From Pseudomonadota bacterium (lineage in GTDB: Bacteria; Pseudomonadota; Alphaproteobacteria; Sphingomonadales; Sphingomonadaceae): a stretch of DNA of 27,496 bases. Positions 16,356 to 23,928 of this stretch are shown here, in pieces; positions within the stretch are counted from its first letter, which is position 1; each line of letters opens with the position of its first letter. The stretch spans positions 1-27,496 of the forward strand of contig JAEXLC010000144.1 of NCBI GenBank assembly GCA_023445495.1, read 5' to 3'. The notes beneath the pieces are model-generated. The model was not told where the DNA came from. It worked only from the letters and a program-made list of their open reading frames with translations, and did not search any database. The translations under genes and the position numbers were made by a program.

Positions 16356-17261
16356 TTGAAGAAGGGCAACGTGAAGATCGAACTGCCTGCGGAATGGAGG
16401 CAGGCAGCGCCCGACCTTGAGGATTCCGGTAAAGGCGGCCCGGAGTCGCCGCGGCTCATGCGCATCAGGCGACTGGGGCCAGCCGTGGACGGACTGAACG
16501 CGATCGCCGCGAGCCTTCCCGCGTCCTACGGCTGGAGGTTCATCACGGCCGAGAACTTCACGACGCTGTTTCACGCCAAGGCCGAAGCCGGAGCGTCGGT
16601 GAGCGAGCTCAACCGCCTCTACTGGCGGGACACGCTCGCCACGATCGAGGCCTACACGGTCATGTCGGTCTGGCGAATGGTGGACATCTGCCAGGCTGCC
16701 TTCAGCTGCATGGAGCAGGAGGCGATCATCCCATGCGCGATACTCGCGCGCTCTGCGCTCGAGTCATCGGTCCAGTTCGTGCAGGATGCCCGGACGATTA
16801 GCGCCTCACTGGAGCAGGTGCTCAAGCACGACCTGACCTCGGGGATCGCCACCAGCACGGAACTCGAGCAGTATCTGGTCCAGACCGTCTATGCCTCCCG
16901 CCAAACGGGAACGGACGAGATCTACAAGTCGAAGAACATCCTCACGGTGCTCGACAAGATCGCCAAGGTTGCCAAGGACGAACCGATCAAGGAGGAATAC
17001 GAGCTGCTCTGCGAGGTGACGCACCCCAACTTCCTCGGGCGGTCAGCCTACCTCGTCCGTGCTGAGAACGACCGTGACGACGGCAGCGAACTGAGGGTCA
17101 TCGGTCCCGAGAACGGCATCAACACGGACGCGCTGCTGCAGTCCGCGCTCTGGGCGCTTTCATGGGCGATCGAGGCGCAGGCCACATCCACGCACCTCGT
17201 TCAGGGGACCGTCGCCGACTTCATCGCGGCGCTGCCGCCCGAAGAGACGACGCGGCACTGA
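16356..17261 (+). CDS. Unrecognised 301-residue helical protein
   Basis: I do not recognise this protein. It is predicted to be mainly helical and soluble, without signal peptide or zinc motif. Segments such as AILARSALESSVQFVQDA and EYELLCEVTHPNFLGRSAYL resemble the central helices of several uncharacterised families in which a conserved HPN-type turn follows a long helix. The start is TTG behind GGGAGAGAGGG; the nearest in-frame ATG would remove the N-terminal third. It stands alone: about 110 bp separate it from the exporter gene, and it converges on the PhzF-like gene with a 34-bp gap. Codon usage is like its neighbours, so a real gene is likely. Confidence 0.72.
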   Translation: MKKGNVKIELPAEWRQAAPDLEDSGKGGPESPRLMRIRRLGPAVDGLNAIAASLPASYGWRFITAENFTTLFHAKAEAGASVSELNRLYWRDTLATIEAYTVMSVWRMVDICQAAFSCMEQEAIIPCAILARSALESSVQFVQDARTISASLEQVLKHDLTSGIATSTELEQYLVQTVYASRQTGTDEIYKSKNILTVLDKIAKVAKDEPIKEEYELLCEVTHPNFLGRSAYLVRAENDRDDGSELRVIGPENGINTDALLQSALWALSWAIEAQATSTHLVQGTVADFIAALPPEETTRH

Positions 17262-17295
17262 ACGCGCTTGCCCACACGGCTCGCCAGGCCTTTGA

Positions 17296-18186
17296 TCACT
17301 CCAGCTCGACGTGTCCGCTGAACATCGGGACGCACATCCCACCGACGCCGGCGCGGATTCCGGTCTCGTCCCGCCACCCGCGCAGCAGCAGCCAGCTCGG
17401 CCGACCCATCTCGACGCCCTGACGGGAATCCAGGCTGAGCGACTGCTGTTCCGAATGGCTGAGGAGCAGCGCCGCGACTGCGGCGTTGGCACTGCCCGTC
17501 GCCGGATCCTCCCACGTCCCCGACATCGGGGCGAACATCCGGGCTCGGATGCCCGCCCCCCAATGGGCATAGATGAAGATCGACAGCCGATCAGACGCCA
17601 GCCCGCTCTCGGCATGCGTCCGTCTGAATGCCTCAAGACGGGGCGAGGCACGCCCGATCGCGTCGAGCGTCACCTCTACCAGCACGAAGTCGACGCCGAC
17701 CCCGGCGACAACGGGGCGGTGGGTCCTGAGCACGACGTCCGCCGCCTCGAGACCCAGGCACTCCGCGATGCTCTCGGGTCGCAGCTCGCCGAACGTCTCG
17801 AGCGGTCGGGGCGCCGTTATCGACGCCCCGGTGGCCGAACCGTCGTCGCCGCGCAGCAGGTCCACCTCGACGAGCCCTGCCATCTCCTCGAACCGCAGCG
17901 GATCGCCGTGGGTCAGACCCAGGTTCGCCAGCACGACCGCGGTCCCGACATTCGGATGGCCCGCGAACGGCATCTCGGCGGTGCGGTTGAAGATCCGAAC
18001 CTGGGCCGTGTTGGCCGGGTCGGAGGGCGGCAGGACGAAGGTGGTCTCGCTCAGGTTCATCTCCGCCGCGAGGCTCTGCATCTCCGCGTCGGACAGGCCC
18101 TGCGCGTCCGGGAACACGGCGAGGGGATTTCCGCCGAACCTGGTGTCGGTGAAGACATCGACCGTGTGGAACTCGAACCGCCGCAT
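17296..18186 (-). CDS. PhzF-family isomerase/epimerase
   Basis: This 296-residue protein has the length and motifs of the PhzF family, which share a duplicated diaminopimelate-epimerase-like fold. It has the N-terminal VDVFTDTRFGGNPLAVF, general base Glu47 in MNLSETTFV, FAGHPNVGTA, and the late DPATGSANAA motif. PhzF itself isomerises trans-2,3-dihydro-3-hydroxyanthranilate in phenazine synthesis, but most relatives work on other substrates, and no other phenazine genes are here. It is the last gene of a three-gene minus-strand operon. Its start overlaps the stop of the flavoprotein gene by 1 bp, which suggests translational coupling. Confidence 0.92.
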   Translation of the reverse strand: MRRFEFHTVDVFTDTRFGGNPLAVFPDAQGLSDAEMQSLAAEMNLSETTFVLPPSDPANTAQVRIFNRTAEMPFAGHPNVGTAVVLANLGLTHGDPLRFEEMAGLVEVDLLRGDDGSATGASITAPRPLETFGELRPESIAECLGLEAADVVLRTHRPVVAGVGVDFVLVEVTLDAIGRASPRLEAFRRTHAESGLASDRLSIFIYAHWGAGIRARMFAPMSGTWEDPATGSANAAVAALLLSHSEQQSLSLDSRQGVEMGRPSWLLLRGWRDETGIRAGVGGMCVPMFSGHVELE

Positions 18187-18902
18187 CAGCTGTCCCCGGA
18201 GTAGTGACCGTCGGCATGCGCAAGCCCGAGGAGGACGTTGAAGTCCAGTCCGTCGGCGTCCGCGTAGGGCGCCGGCGGCGCGTCCGTAGCACCGTCGTTG
18301 GTCGCGGCCGGTCTCGCAGGTCCGACAATGGACTGAACCGGGATCACCCCTGCCCAGGCAGCGCTGGCCGCGTCCGCATCCAGCGTGGCAGGGGGACCCG
18401 ACCGCACCTTGAGCGCGGCCTCGTCGATCGGCATCCTCACGACCGTGATCTGGGCGAGCTCGACTTCGGTCATGGGCCTCAGCGTCGGCGACCGGCCGGG
18501 ATAGATCCGGTCGATGAAGGCGTGCATCGCAGCGCGCTTGCCGGCCACGTCCGCTACCGCCTCCACGCGCCCGAACGCCATCACCGACGTGTAGTTGATC
18601 GAGTGCGCGAAGCCGGACCGACCGACAACCAGTCCGTCGACGCGGCAGACCGTCACGCAGGCGCGTTTTCCAACTGCCGATCGGATCATCCGGCTGCCCG
18701 CCGAGCCGTGCCAGAACAGCGTGTTATCCTCCCGCCAATATGCGGTCGGCGTCGCGAACGGCTGGCCCTCATGCGTCCAGGCGATGTGCGCGAGCAGTCC
18801 CTCGTCGAGCGCGGCGTGCACGGCCGACCGGTCGTAGGTGGCGCGCTCGGGCCTCCGCCGCGCACGCGAAAGGTCGGTCGGCTTGGTCGGAATGCCCGTC
18901 AC
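18186..18902 (-). CDS. Pyridoxamine-phosphate-oxidase-like flavoprotein
   Basis: This 238-residue protein matches the Pyridox_ox_2 (split-barrel, FMN-binding) group. It opens with KPTDLSRARRRPERATYDRS, then has GQPFATPTAYWRE, FWHGSAGSRMIR, and CVTVCRVDGLVVGRSGFAHS, the FMN-contacting strands. The segment VRSGPP near the end of the barrel is also typical. Members may be nitro- or quinone-reducing enzymes or flavin- or heme-binding proteins; the substrate is not readable. The start is GTG at 18902, in a GTGA overlap with the methyltransferase stop; a longer in-frame ORF exists but runs through that gene. The C-terminal 40 or so residues are rich in Ala, Pro and Asp and may be flexible. Confidence 0.88.
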   Translation of the reverse strand: MTGIPTKPTDLSRARRRPERATYDRSAVHAALDEGLLAHIAWTHEGQPFATPTAYWREDNTLFWHGSAGSRMIRSAVGKRACVTVCRVDGLVVGRSGFAHSINYTSVMAFGRVEAVADVAGKRAAMHAFIDRIYPGRSPTLRPMTEVELAQITVVRMPIDEAALKVRSGPPATLDADAASAAWAGVIPVQSIVGPARPAATNDGATDAPPAPYADADGLDFNVLLGLAHADGHYSGDS

Positions 18903-19684
18903 GCCAACGCTCCCGCACGGCACTCGATTATCACGGCGTCCACGACGAAGCCGCCGTCGTCGCCGATCTCGAAGGCATCCCGCACTTCCAAAGATGAACC
19001 CCGCTGAAGCCAGCGGATCGCGTTCACTGCCACATCGGGCGTGGACATGCGCTTTACCCAGGGACCAAACTCCAGCGGCAGCCGGAAGGGCTCGATCGAA
19101 ACGGGCGCTATGGCGGCGCGTCCGAGCGCTGCGGTCCACTCCGCCATGCTGCGGTCGCGGACGTGCGACGGGTCCCGGAGCAACTCGACCGCCTGCAGGT
19201 GCGTGTCGAGAATCGAGGACGCCGGTGCCATGACATCGACGAAGACGAGGCAGCCGTCCGGCCGTACGACGCGCCGGGCCTCGCGCAGCCCGGCCTCCCA
19301 GTCCTGCCAATGATGGACGCTGTAGCGGCTCACGACGAGATCGAACGACGCATCCACAAAGGGTAGGCGTTCCGACGACGCCAACTCAGCGCGCACGTTC
19401 GGAAGGCCGCGGCTCGCGGCCTCCGCCGTCACGGCGTCGAGCATGCCCTGGGACAGGTCGCACGCGACGACCTCGGTGACGTGCGGCGCGACGGCGTAGG
19501 TCACATGACCGCCGCCGCATCCAAGGTCGAGGACGCGATCATAGATGCCGATACGAACGAGGTCGGCGATGCGTCGCAGATCGGTTCCAGTCGCATGGAC
19601 CGCGCTCTCGACGTAGCGGCGGGCCTGATGGCCGAACTGCGCGTCGACCAGCTCGTCGTGACGTTGGCCACTGGCATTCCCCAT
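18899..19684 (-). CDS. Class I SAM-dependent methyltransferase
   Basis: This 261-residue cytoplasmic protein has a Rossmann-type SAM domain of the UbiE/YcgJ type (Methyltransf_11). Motif I is VLDLGCGGG at residues 51-59, and VVACDLSQGMLD holds the acidic residue for the ribose hydroxyls. It continues ERLPFVDASFDLVVSRYSVHHW, and REARRVVRPDGCLVFVDV is motif III. The C-terminal part covers substrate binding and is not diagnostic. The ATG at 19684 is behind GGGAG with good spacing; upstream in-frame ATGs would read through the promoter. It is the first gene of the methyltransferase-flavoprotein-PhzF operon. Small-molecule methylation is likely; the substrate is unknown. Confidence 0.9.
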   Translation of the reverse strand: MGNASGQRHDELVDAQFGHQARRYVESAVHATGTDLRRIADLVRIGIYDRVLDLGCGGGHVTYAVAPHVTEVVACDLSQGMLDAVTAEAASRGLPNVRAELASSERLPFVDASFDLVVSRYSVHHWQDWEAGLREARRVVRPDGCLVFVDVMAPASSILDTHLQAVELLRDPSHVRDRSMAEWTAALGRAAIAPVSIEPFRLPLEFGPWVKRMSTPDVAVNAIRWLQRGSSLEVRDAFEIGDDGGFVVDAVIIECRAGALA

Positions 19685-19764
19685 CGTCGGACTCCCGGTT
19701 CGCACGAACTGCGACCGCAGCATCGTGATCGTGCGGCTTGCCGATGGCCGCAAGGCTACAGCAG

Positions 19765-19794
19765 TTATCCATTGGGTAACGACCGTTATTCCAA
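19765..19794 (-). promoter_or_regulatory. Promoter with TetR-like operator, methyltransferase operon
   Basis: On the minus strand, TTGGAA (19794 to 19789) and TGGATA (19771 to 19766) are 17 bp apart. The spacer holds the perfect dyad TAACG-AC-CGTTA (19777-19788). The sequence ATTGGGTAACGACCG-n-TAT at 19771-19789 is shared with 13172-13190. About 80 bp separate it from the methyltransferase start. The same site lies about 100 bp before the plus-strand gene at 19893 and might act on that too. Confidence 0.5.
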
Positions 19795-19892
19795 GGTGCA
19801 AGGGCGATTCGCGTCCGGGTGGCGGTGCGAAGGGCATGGGAAGTCAGGCTGAGGGAAAAGGTCTGGGTTCTGCCCCAAACAAGGAGTTGAAG

Positions 19893-20507
19893 ATGAAGGA
19901 AATAACGGAGGCCGAACGCGAGATGCAGCGTGAGCAGGAGCGCGTCGCCGCAGACCCCGCCGCGTCCAGCAACATGGCCCGCCACATGGCGGCGCTGAAC
20001 GTCTTGCTGCTCGGAAGGCGCGGCTTCGACCAGCCAGCCGAGGAGCCGATCATCCAGTCGGGTTTCAGACTTACGATCGGCGAGCGAGACCTGCTGATGG
20101 CCGCGGCGGCCCGCATCGGGTGCGACACGATCCACCTCGCCTTCCATATCGAGCGGGCGACCGGCAACCCGCACGGCATCATGGTCTTCCGCGTCGAAGG
20201 CGACCTGATCGCCTGCTACCCGCAGTGCGGGCTGTGGGCGCCGGCGGGCGGTAAGCGCGCTGTCATCGTGGGTCTTGAACGCGAGGCGCCGTGCCACTTC
20301 GTGCTCCGTCCCGGCCGCCGCATGGCGAAGGTCGAGGGCTGGCCCGCCGTCAAGCTGGAGGCGGGGCTCCTGCGCGGCGCCAACCTGCTCCTGAAGCTGG
20401 CGTCGTCGGACGAAATGCGCGACGCCCATGTCGGTGCGAACCGGGGCTTCGTGCAATTCCACGGTCCCGGACGGTGGTCATACCGCGCCGACAAGCTGGC
20501 GGCCTGA
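19893..20507 (+). CDS. Unrecognised 204-residue protein
   Basis: I do not recognise this protein. It begins with a charged helix (TEAEREMQREQERVAAD), followed by a region with alternating strands: DTIHLAFHIERATGNPHGIMVFRVEG, then a turn with two cysteines (ACYPQCGLW), and REAPCHFVLRPG, and it ends with HVGANRGFVQFHGPG. It is soluble, without signal peptide or membrane helix. The ATG is well supported by AAGGAG six bases upstream; earlier in-frame codons lie in the divergent promoter. It is divergent from the methyltransferase operon and 217 bp ahead of the recombinase module, and could belong to either the core region or the island edge. Confidence 0.72.
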   Translation: MKEITEAEREMQREQERVAADPAASSNMARHMAALNVLLLGRRGFDQPAEEPIIQSGFRLTIGERDLLMAAAARIGCDTIHLAFHIERATGNPHGIMVFRVEGDLIACYPQCGLWAPAGGKRAVIVGLEREAPCHFVLRPGRRMAKVEGWPAVKLEAGLLRGANLLLKLASSDEMRDAHVGANRGFVQFHGPGRWSYRADKLAA

Positions 20508-20611
20508 CGTCCATGGCGGCCGCCCCGATCCCCTGACGTTCGTCACGGCCTCGGGGCGACCGCGGACATGCGTCGCGGCGGACAGGCATCCGCCAATGTC
20601 CCTCGTCTCAA

Positions 20612-20677
20612 ACCAGACAAATCTCGTCACCGGACACAAAGAAGTCTGTGTCCGGTGAGCACAATTGTCCGGTCTGG
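20612..20677. repeat. Symmetric four-box repeat array before the recombinases
   Basis: Four 8-bp boxes are arranged as a dyad: ACCAGACA (20612), ACCGGACA (20629), TGTCCGGT (20649) and TGTCCGGT (20666), with start spacings 17, 20 and 17. The inner pair extends to a perfect 11-bp hairpin, CACCGGACACA / TGTGTCCGGTG, with an 8-base loop. Its centre (about 20642) is 82 bp before the first recombinase gene. It may be the attachment or accessory site of the recombinases or their operator. The rest of the gap from 20508 to 20724 shows no gene. Confidence 0.6.
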
Positions 20678-20724
20678 GGATCCGGCATGGATCAGGGCGT
20701 GAACCATCAATTCGGGGAAAAGGA

Positions 20725-22110
20725 ATGACCCGCAAATCCGCGTCGACCGCGCCCGCAGAGGACGCGCCGCGCTATTCGATCGTGCGATATGACCCGTTCC
20801 ACGAGCCGCGCATCCCGAACACCGAGAGGCCGAAGGAGAGCAACCGGGTCCTCCCCGTCGACTTCCCGATGGTCTTCGACCTGGTGGACGAATGCGTCGT
20901 CGAACCCATCCTGCTCCACCTCCACCACAAGTTCTTCACGACGGGGTCGGTGCGCAAGGGCGTATGGACGAAGCGGCAGTCCGCCGACAACGCCGCGGAG
21001 GACCTGCGCCTGTGGTGGCAGTTCCTGCACGACGTCGGCAAAACCTGGGACACGGTTACCGACAACGGCCTCGCGACATACCTCAACATCCTGTCGGAGG
21101 AGCCGAGCGAAAGCACCGAGGACTACCTCTCGTCGTCGACGATCGGCGGCCGCAAGTCCTCGCTGAACGCGTTCTACGAATTCGCGGGGCGGCGGCTCGG
21201 GCTGGCCAATCCGCCATCGGTGGACAACGCGGTGTCGATCAGCCGCTCCCATCCCGGCAAACGGCGGCCGACCGACGAGGCCGACGCGGAATCCAACCCG
21301 CGGCCCATGAGCCGCGAGACGGTCGAGAGCATCGCCAAGGAGCTGGGTCCGCTCCCCAGCGAATGGAAGGGCGTCGGAAAGGGGAGCAGCAAGTCGCGGC
21401 TCGCCTTCGAGCTGGGGATCAACGTCGGCCTGAGGATCGACGAGATCGAGAACCTTCGCGTCGCGATGTTCCAGCGGATGCAGCTGGACAAGGCCAACTT
21501 CGACGTCCCGAAGCGCCTGAAGATCACGAAGACCAAGGGGCTCGTCAAGCGGACGGTGGAGGTCCCGCAGTGGCTCGTCGAGGAGATCCAGATCTACATC
21601 GACGAGGAGACCGGCGAGCGCGAAGCGAGCCTCGCGCAGGCACGGAAGGTCTGGATGAAGGCCCATCACCGCGTCCCCGCCAACCTGCTGCTCAACGAGG
21701 CACGGGGCGCAACTGCCGGCAAGAAGGCCCGGCGCAAGCAGATCGAAGCGGACTTCGCGAGGGCCGTCACCGACCTCAACATCACCGAGCCGCGGACGCT
21801 GGCCGAAGGGACCGACGAAGAGCGGGAGGTGCTGGTAGCCGCGCACGTCTTCCACGACTGCCGGCACACCTACGCATACTGGACCTACCGCAACTTCCTC
21901 GAGCTCGAGGCAGAGGAGAACGTTCGGATCGTCGGCGGTATCTTCGACGCCGCCGTCCGCCACGTCCAGCGGCTGCTCGGGCACCGCACGCCCGAGGTTA
22001 CCAAGGCCGTCTATCTCGACGTGTTCGAGGAGGTCTCAGTCGAGATCACCGCCCTTCTCCAGAGGAAGCTCCGCAGCATCCGGAAGGACCGAATGGAGGA
22101 CGTCGGATGA
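20725..22110 (+). CDS. ginA: Tyrosine recombinase, GinA-like
   Basis: This 461-residue integrase has the full catalytic set: Arg237 in NVGLRIDEIENL, His377-x-x-Arg380 in HDCRHTYAYW, His420 in LLGHRTPEV, and nucleophile Tyr430 in AVYLDVFE. The N-terminal half (about 30-170) holds a helical core-binding domain with TKRQSADNAAEDLRLWWQF. An insertion of about 100 residues lies between the first Arg and His, as in other large multi-recombinase integrases. The ATG follows TTCGGGGAAAAGGA. It starts a chain with 4-bp, then 4-bp-gap, then 8-bp-overlap junctions to the next three genes. Three large recombinases plus one small gene is the arrangement named ginABCD in GInt genomic islands; assignment to that system is from organisation and size, without a sequence search. 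Confidence 0.85.
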   Translation: MTRKSASTAPAEDAPRYSIVRYDPFHEPRIPNTERPKESNRVLPVDFPMVFDLVDECVVEPILLHLHHKFFTTGSVRKGVWTKRQSADNAAEDLRLWWQFLHDVGKTWDTVTDNGLATYLNILSEEPSESTEDYLSSSTIGGRKSSLNAFYEFAGRRLGLANPPSVDNAVSISRSHPGKRRPTDEADAESNPRPMSRETVESIAKELGPLPSEWKGVGKGSSKSRLAFELGINVGLRIDEIENLRVAMFQRMQLDKANFDVPKRLKITKTKGLVKRTVEVPQWLVEEIQIYIDEETGEREASLAQARKVWMKAHHRVPANLLLNEARGATAGKKARRKQIEADFARAVTDLNITEPRTLAEGTDEEREVLVAAHVFHDCRHTYAYWTYRNFLELEAEENVRIVGGIFDAAVRHVQRLLGHRTPEVTKAVYLDVFEEVSVEITALLQRKLRSIRKDRMEDVG

Positions 22111-23924
22111 AAAACGGGAATCGTAACCAGCGGCTGAGCGCGAAGTGGGACATGGAGGAGCGCACGCCCGAGATGATCGCGCGCGAGCACATCGTCGTCG
22201 AGGGAAGGTCCAGAATTGCCAAGCTGCCGAAGGCCCCGAAGGGCCGCGACCGGCGGGGGACGCGAGAGTTCGCGCTCGACTTCCTCAAGCCCTACTCGCC
22301 GCAGACCCGGGACGCCTTCGCGGTCGCGCTGATCCTACGCCTGCTATCGTGCAAGGGGGCGGGCAGCCGCTATAACGACTACCGGTCGTTCTCCACCGAC
22401 TTCCACGCCTTCCTGACCACCCGTCCGGGCGGGCTCCCGACCCTCGGGCAGATCGACGACGACCTGCTCGGCGCCTTCGAGACGTGGCTCTCCGAACCGA
22501 CGTCGTCGGGATACGCCCCCGCCGAGACCACGCGTCGGGAGAAGCTCTACGCCGTCCAGCGCATCCTGAAGCAGCTGAGGACCTCCGGCGAGTTCAAGCA
22601 CCGCATCAACCCGAACCTCAAGAACCTGAAGGCGCCCTTCCGCGGCGCGACGGACTCGACGAAGCATGTCGAGCCCCTGCCCGAGGGCACCTTCGAGGAC
22701 ATCTACGCCGCGGCTGAGCTGGAATGCGCCGAACTGCAGGACAGATACTGGGTGTCGCTCCAGCAGCTGGAGCGCCTCAGGAAGAAGCGGCAGACGCCCA
22801 CAAGCGCCGGCATCGACGCAACGCACTGCGCCGCGTATCTCCTTCAGCAGTCGGCCAAGGGCGTCTGCCTCAGCTACCATCAGGCGGGCAGGCGCATCCC
22901 CGGCTACGCGCGGCTGGTCGACCGGCAGACGCACGAGGCGGCCGACGACCTGCTTTACCCGCGCCTTCGCGAGTTCGCGCCCTACCTCGTCGTGCTCGCG
23001 TCCGCGTTCGCGTTCAACGGCGGCGTCCTTACAGAGATGAAGACGACCGACTTCAGGTTCGAGCGGTTCCGCGACGTCGAGCGGATGCGGATCGGTCCGA
23101 GGAAGCCGCGAGCGCGGGGCAAACGGCAACGCCATGCCGTGACGGTCACCGAGCATCCCGACAATCCGGGCAGGCTCGTCAGGTTCATCAGGATGCGCAC
23201 CCGCTACCTGCGCGAGGCGCGGCCTTCGAAGCTCCTCTTCCTTCGCTTCAACCCGCAGGGCCGCGACGTCGTCGAGCCGATCCTGGACGGGGCGTTCATG
23301 CGGTCGCTCGACGCGTTCGCGAAGGACCACGAACTTCCCCGCTTCCTGCTCGAGCAGCTCCGGCCCACCATCCTGCAGCAGGTCCACGAACTCACCGGCG
23401 GCGACATCACGGCGGTGCAGGCCTTCGGCAAGCAGCGCTCGCTGACGACCGTCGAGAAGCACTACCGGACGCGCGGCATGGAGAAGGCCGGCGAGGACCG
23501 GCTCTACGCCGCGATGGCGCAGCGCCACCGCGACATCGAGACGGGCGGCGCGGTGAGCCCCATCGACAAGCCCCGCCGCTCGTTCGACCGCTGGGCCGCC
23601 ACACCCGGCTACACCTGCCTCGACACGTTCGACAGCCCCATAGCCGGGCAGGAGACGGGCAAACCCTGCTCAGCCTACGGGCAATGCCCGAGGTGCGAAC
23701 TCGCAATGGTCGACTACACGTCCGCCCGCGACCTCGCCTACCTGCATCAGCTCCGACGAAGGATCGACGAGACCGTCGACACCCTCGGTCCCGCCGCCTG
23801 GATCGCGAAGTGGTCAGGCGTCCAGCGCGAGCTCCTGATCGACATCGCGATGTTCGGACCCGAGGTCGAGGCGACCGTCGCGTCCGGGCGGATCGTCACC
23901 ACGCCGCTGCCACCGCTGGAGTAG
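22107..23924 (+). CDS. ginB: Degenerate tyrosine-recombinase-like protein, GinB-like
   Basis: This 605-residue protein is the second of the recombinase trio. It has a core-binding-like N-terminal domain (about 60-170, with YNDYRSFSTDFHAFL) and a diverged catalytic domain: FNGGVLTEMKTTDF sits where the first Arg should be but lacks it, then QLRPTILQQVHELTGGD and Tyr453 in VEKHYRTRG. A C-terminal cysteine cluster, Cys504, Cys521, Cys527 and Cys530 (CX16CX5CX2C), probably binds zinc. The missing Arg suggests a structural or regulatory partner, not an independent enzyme. The start overlaps the ginA-like stop (ATGA). It resembles the long second recombinase (TnpB) of Tn554-type elements as well as GinB; a search is needed to choose. 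Confidence 0.78.
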   Translation: MKNGNRNQRLSAKWDMEERTPEMIAREHIVVEGRSRIAKLPKAPKGRDRRGTREFALDFLKPYSPQTRDAFAVALILRLLSCKGAGSRYNDYRSFSTDFHAFLTTRPGGLPTLGQIDDDLLGAFETWLSEPTSSGYAPAETTRREKLYAVQRILKQLRTSGEFKHRINPNLKNLKAPFRGATDSTKHVEPLPEGTFEDIYAAAELECAELQDRYWVSLQQLERLRKKRQTPTSAGIDATHCAAYLLQQSAKGVCLSYHQAGRRIPGYARLVDRQTHEAADDLLYPRLREFAPYLVVLASAFAFNGGVLTEMKTTDFRFERFRDVERMRIGPRKPRARGKRQRHAVTVTEHPDNPGRLVRFIRMRTRYLREARPSKLLFLRFNPQGRDVVEPILDGAFMRSLDAFAKDHELPRFLLEQLRPTILQQVHELTGGDITAVQAFGKQRSLTTVEKHYRTRGMEKAGEDRLYAAMAQRHRDIETGGAVSPIDKPRRSFDRWAATPGYTCLDTFDSPIAGQETGKPCSAYGQCPRCELAMVDYTSARDLAYLHQLRRRIDETVDTLGPAAWIAKWSGVQRELLIDIAMFGPEVEATVASGRIVTTPLPPLE

Positions 23925-23928
23925 AGCC

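Noticed and set aside
16356..17261. HEPN ribonuclease assignment for the 301-residue protein
   Set aside because: It is helical, but no RX4-6H motif was found.
13172..19789. The 19-bp repeats as ends of a 6.6-kb inserted island
   Set aside because: Both copies sit inside promoter-like spacers and contain a dyad, and no integrase lies between them; an operator explains them better.
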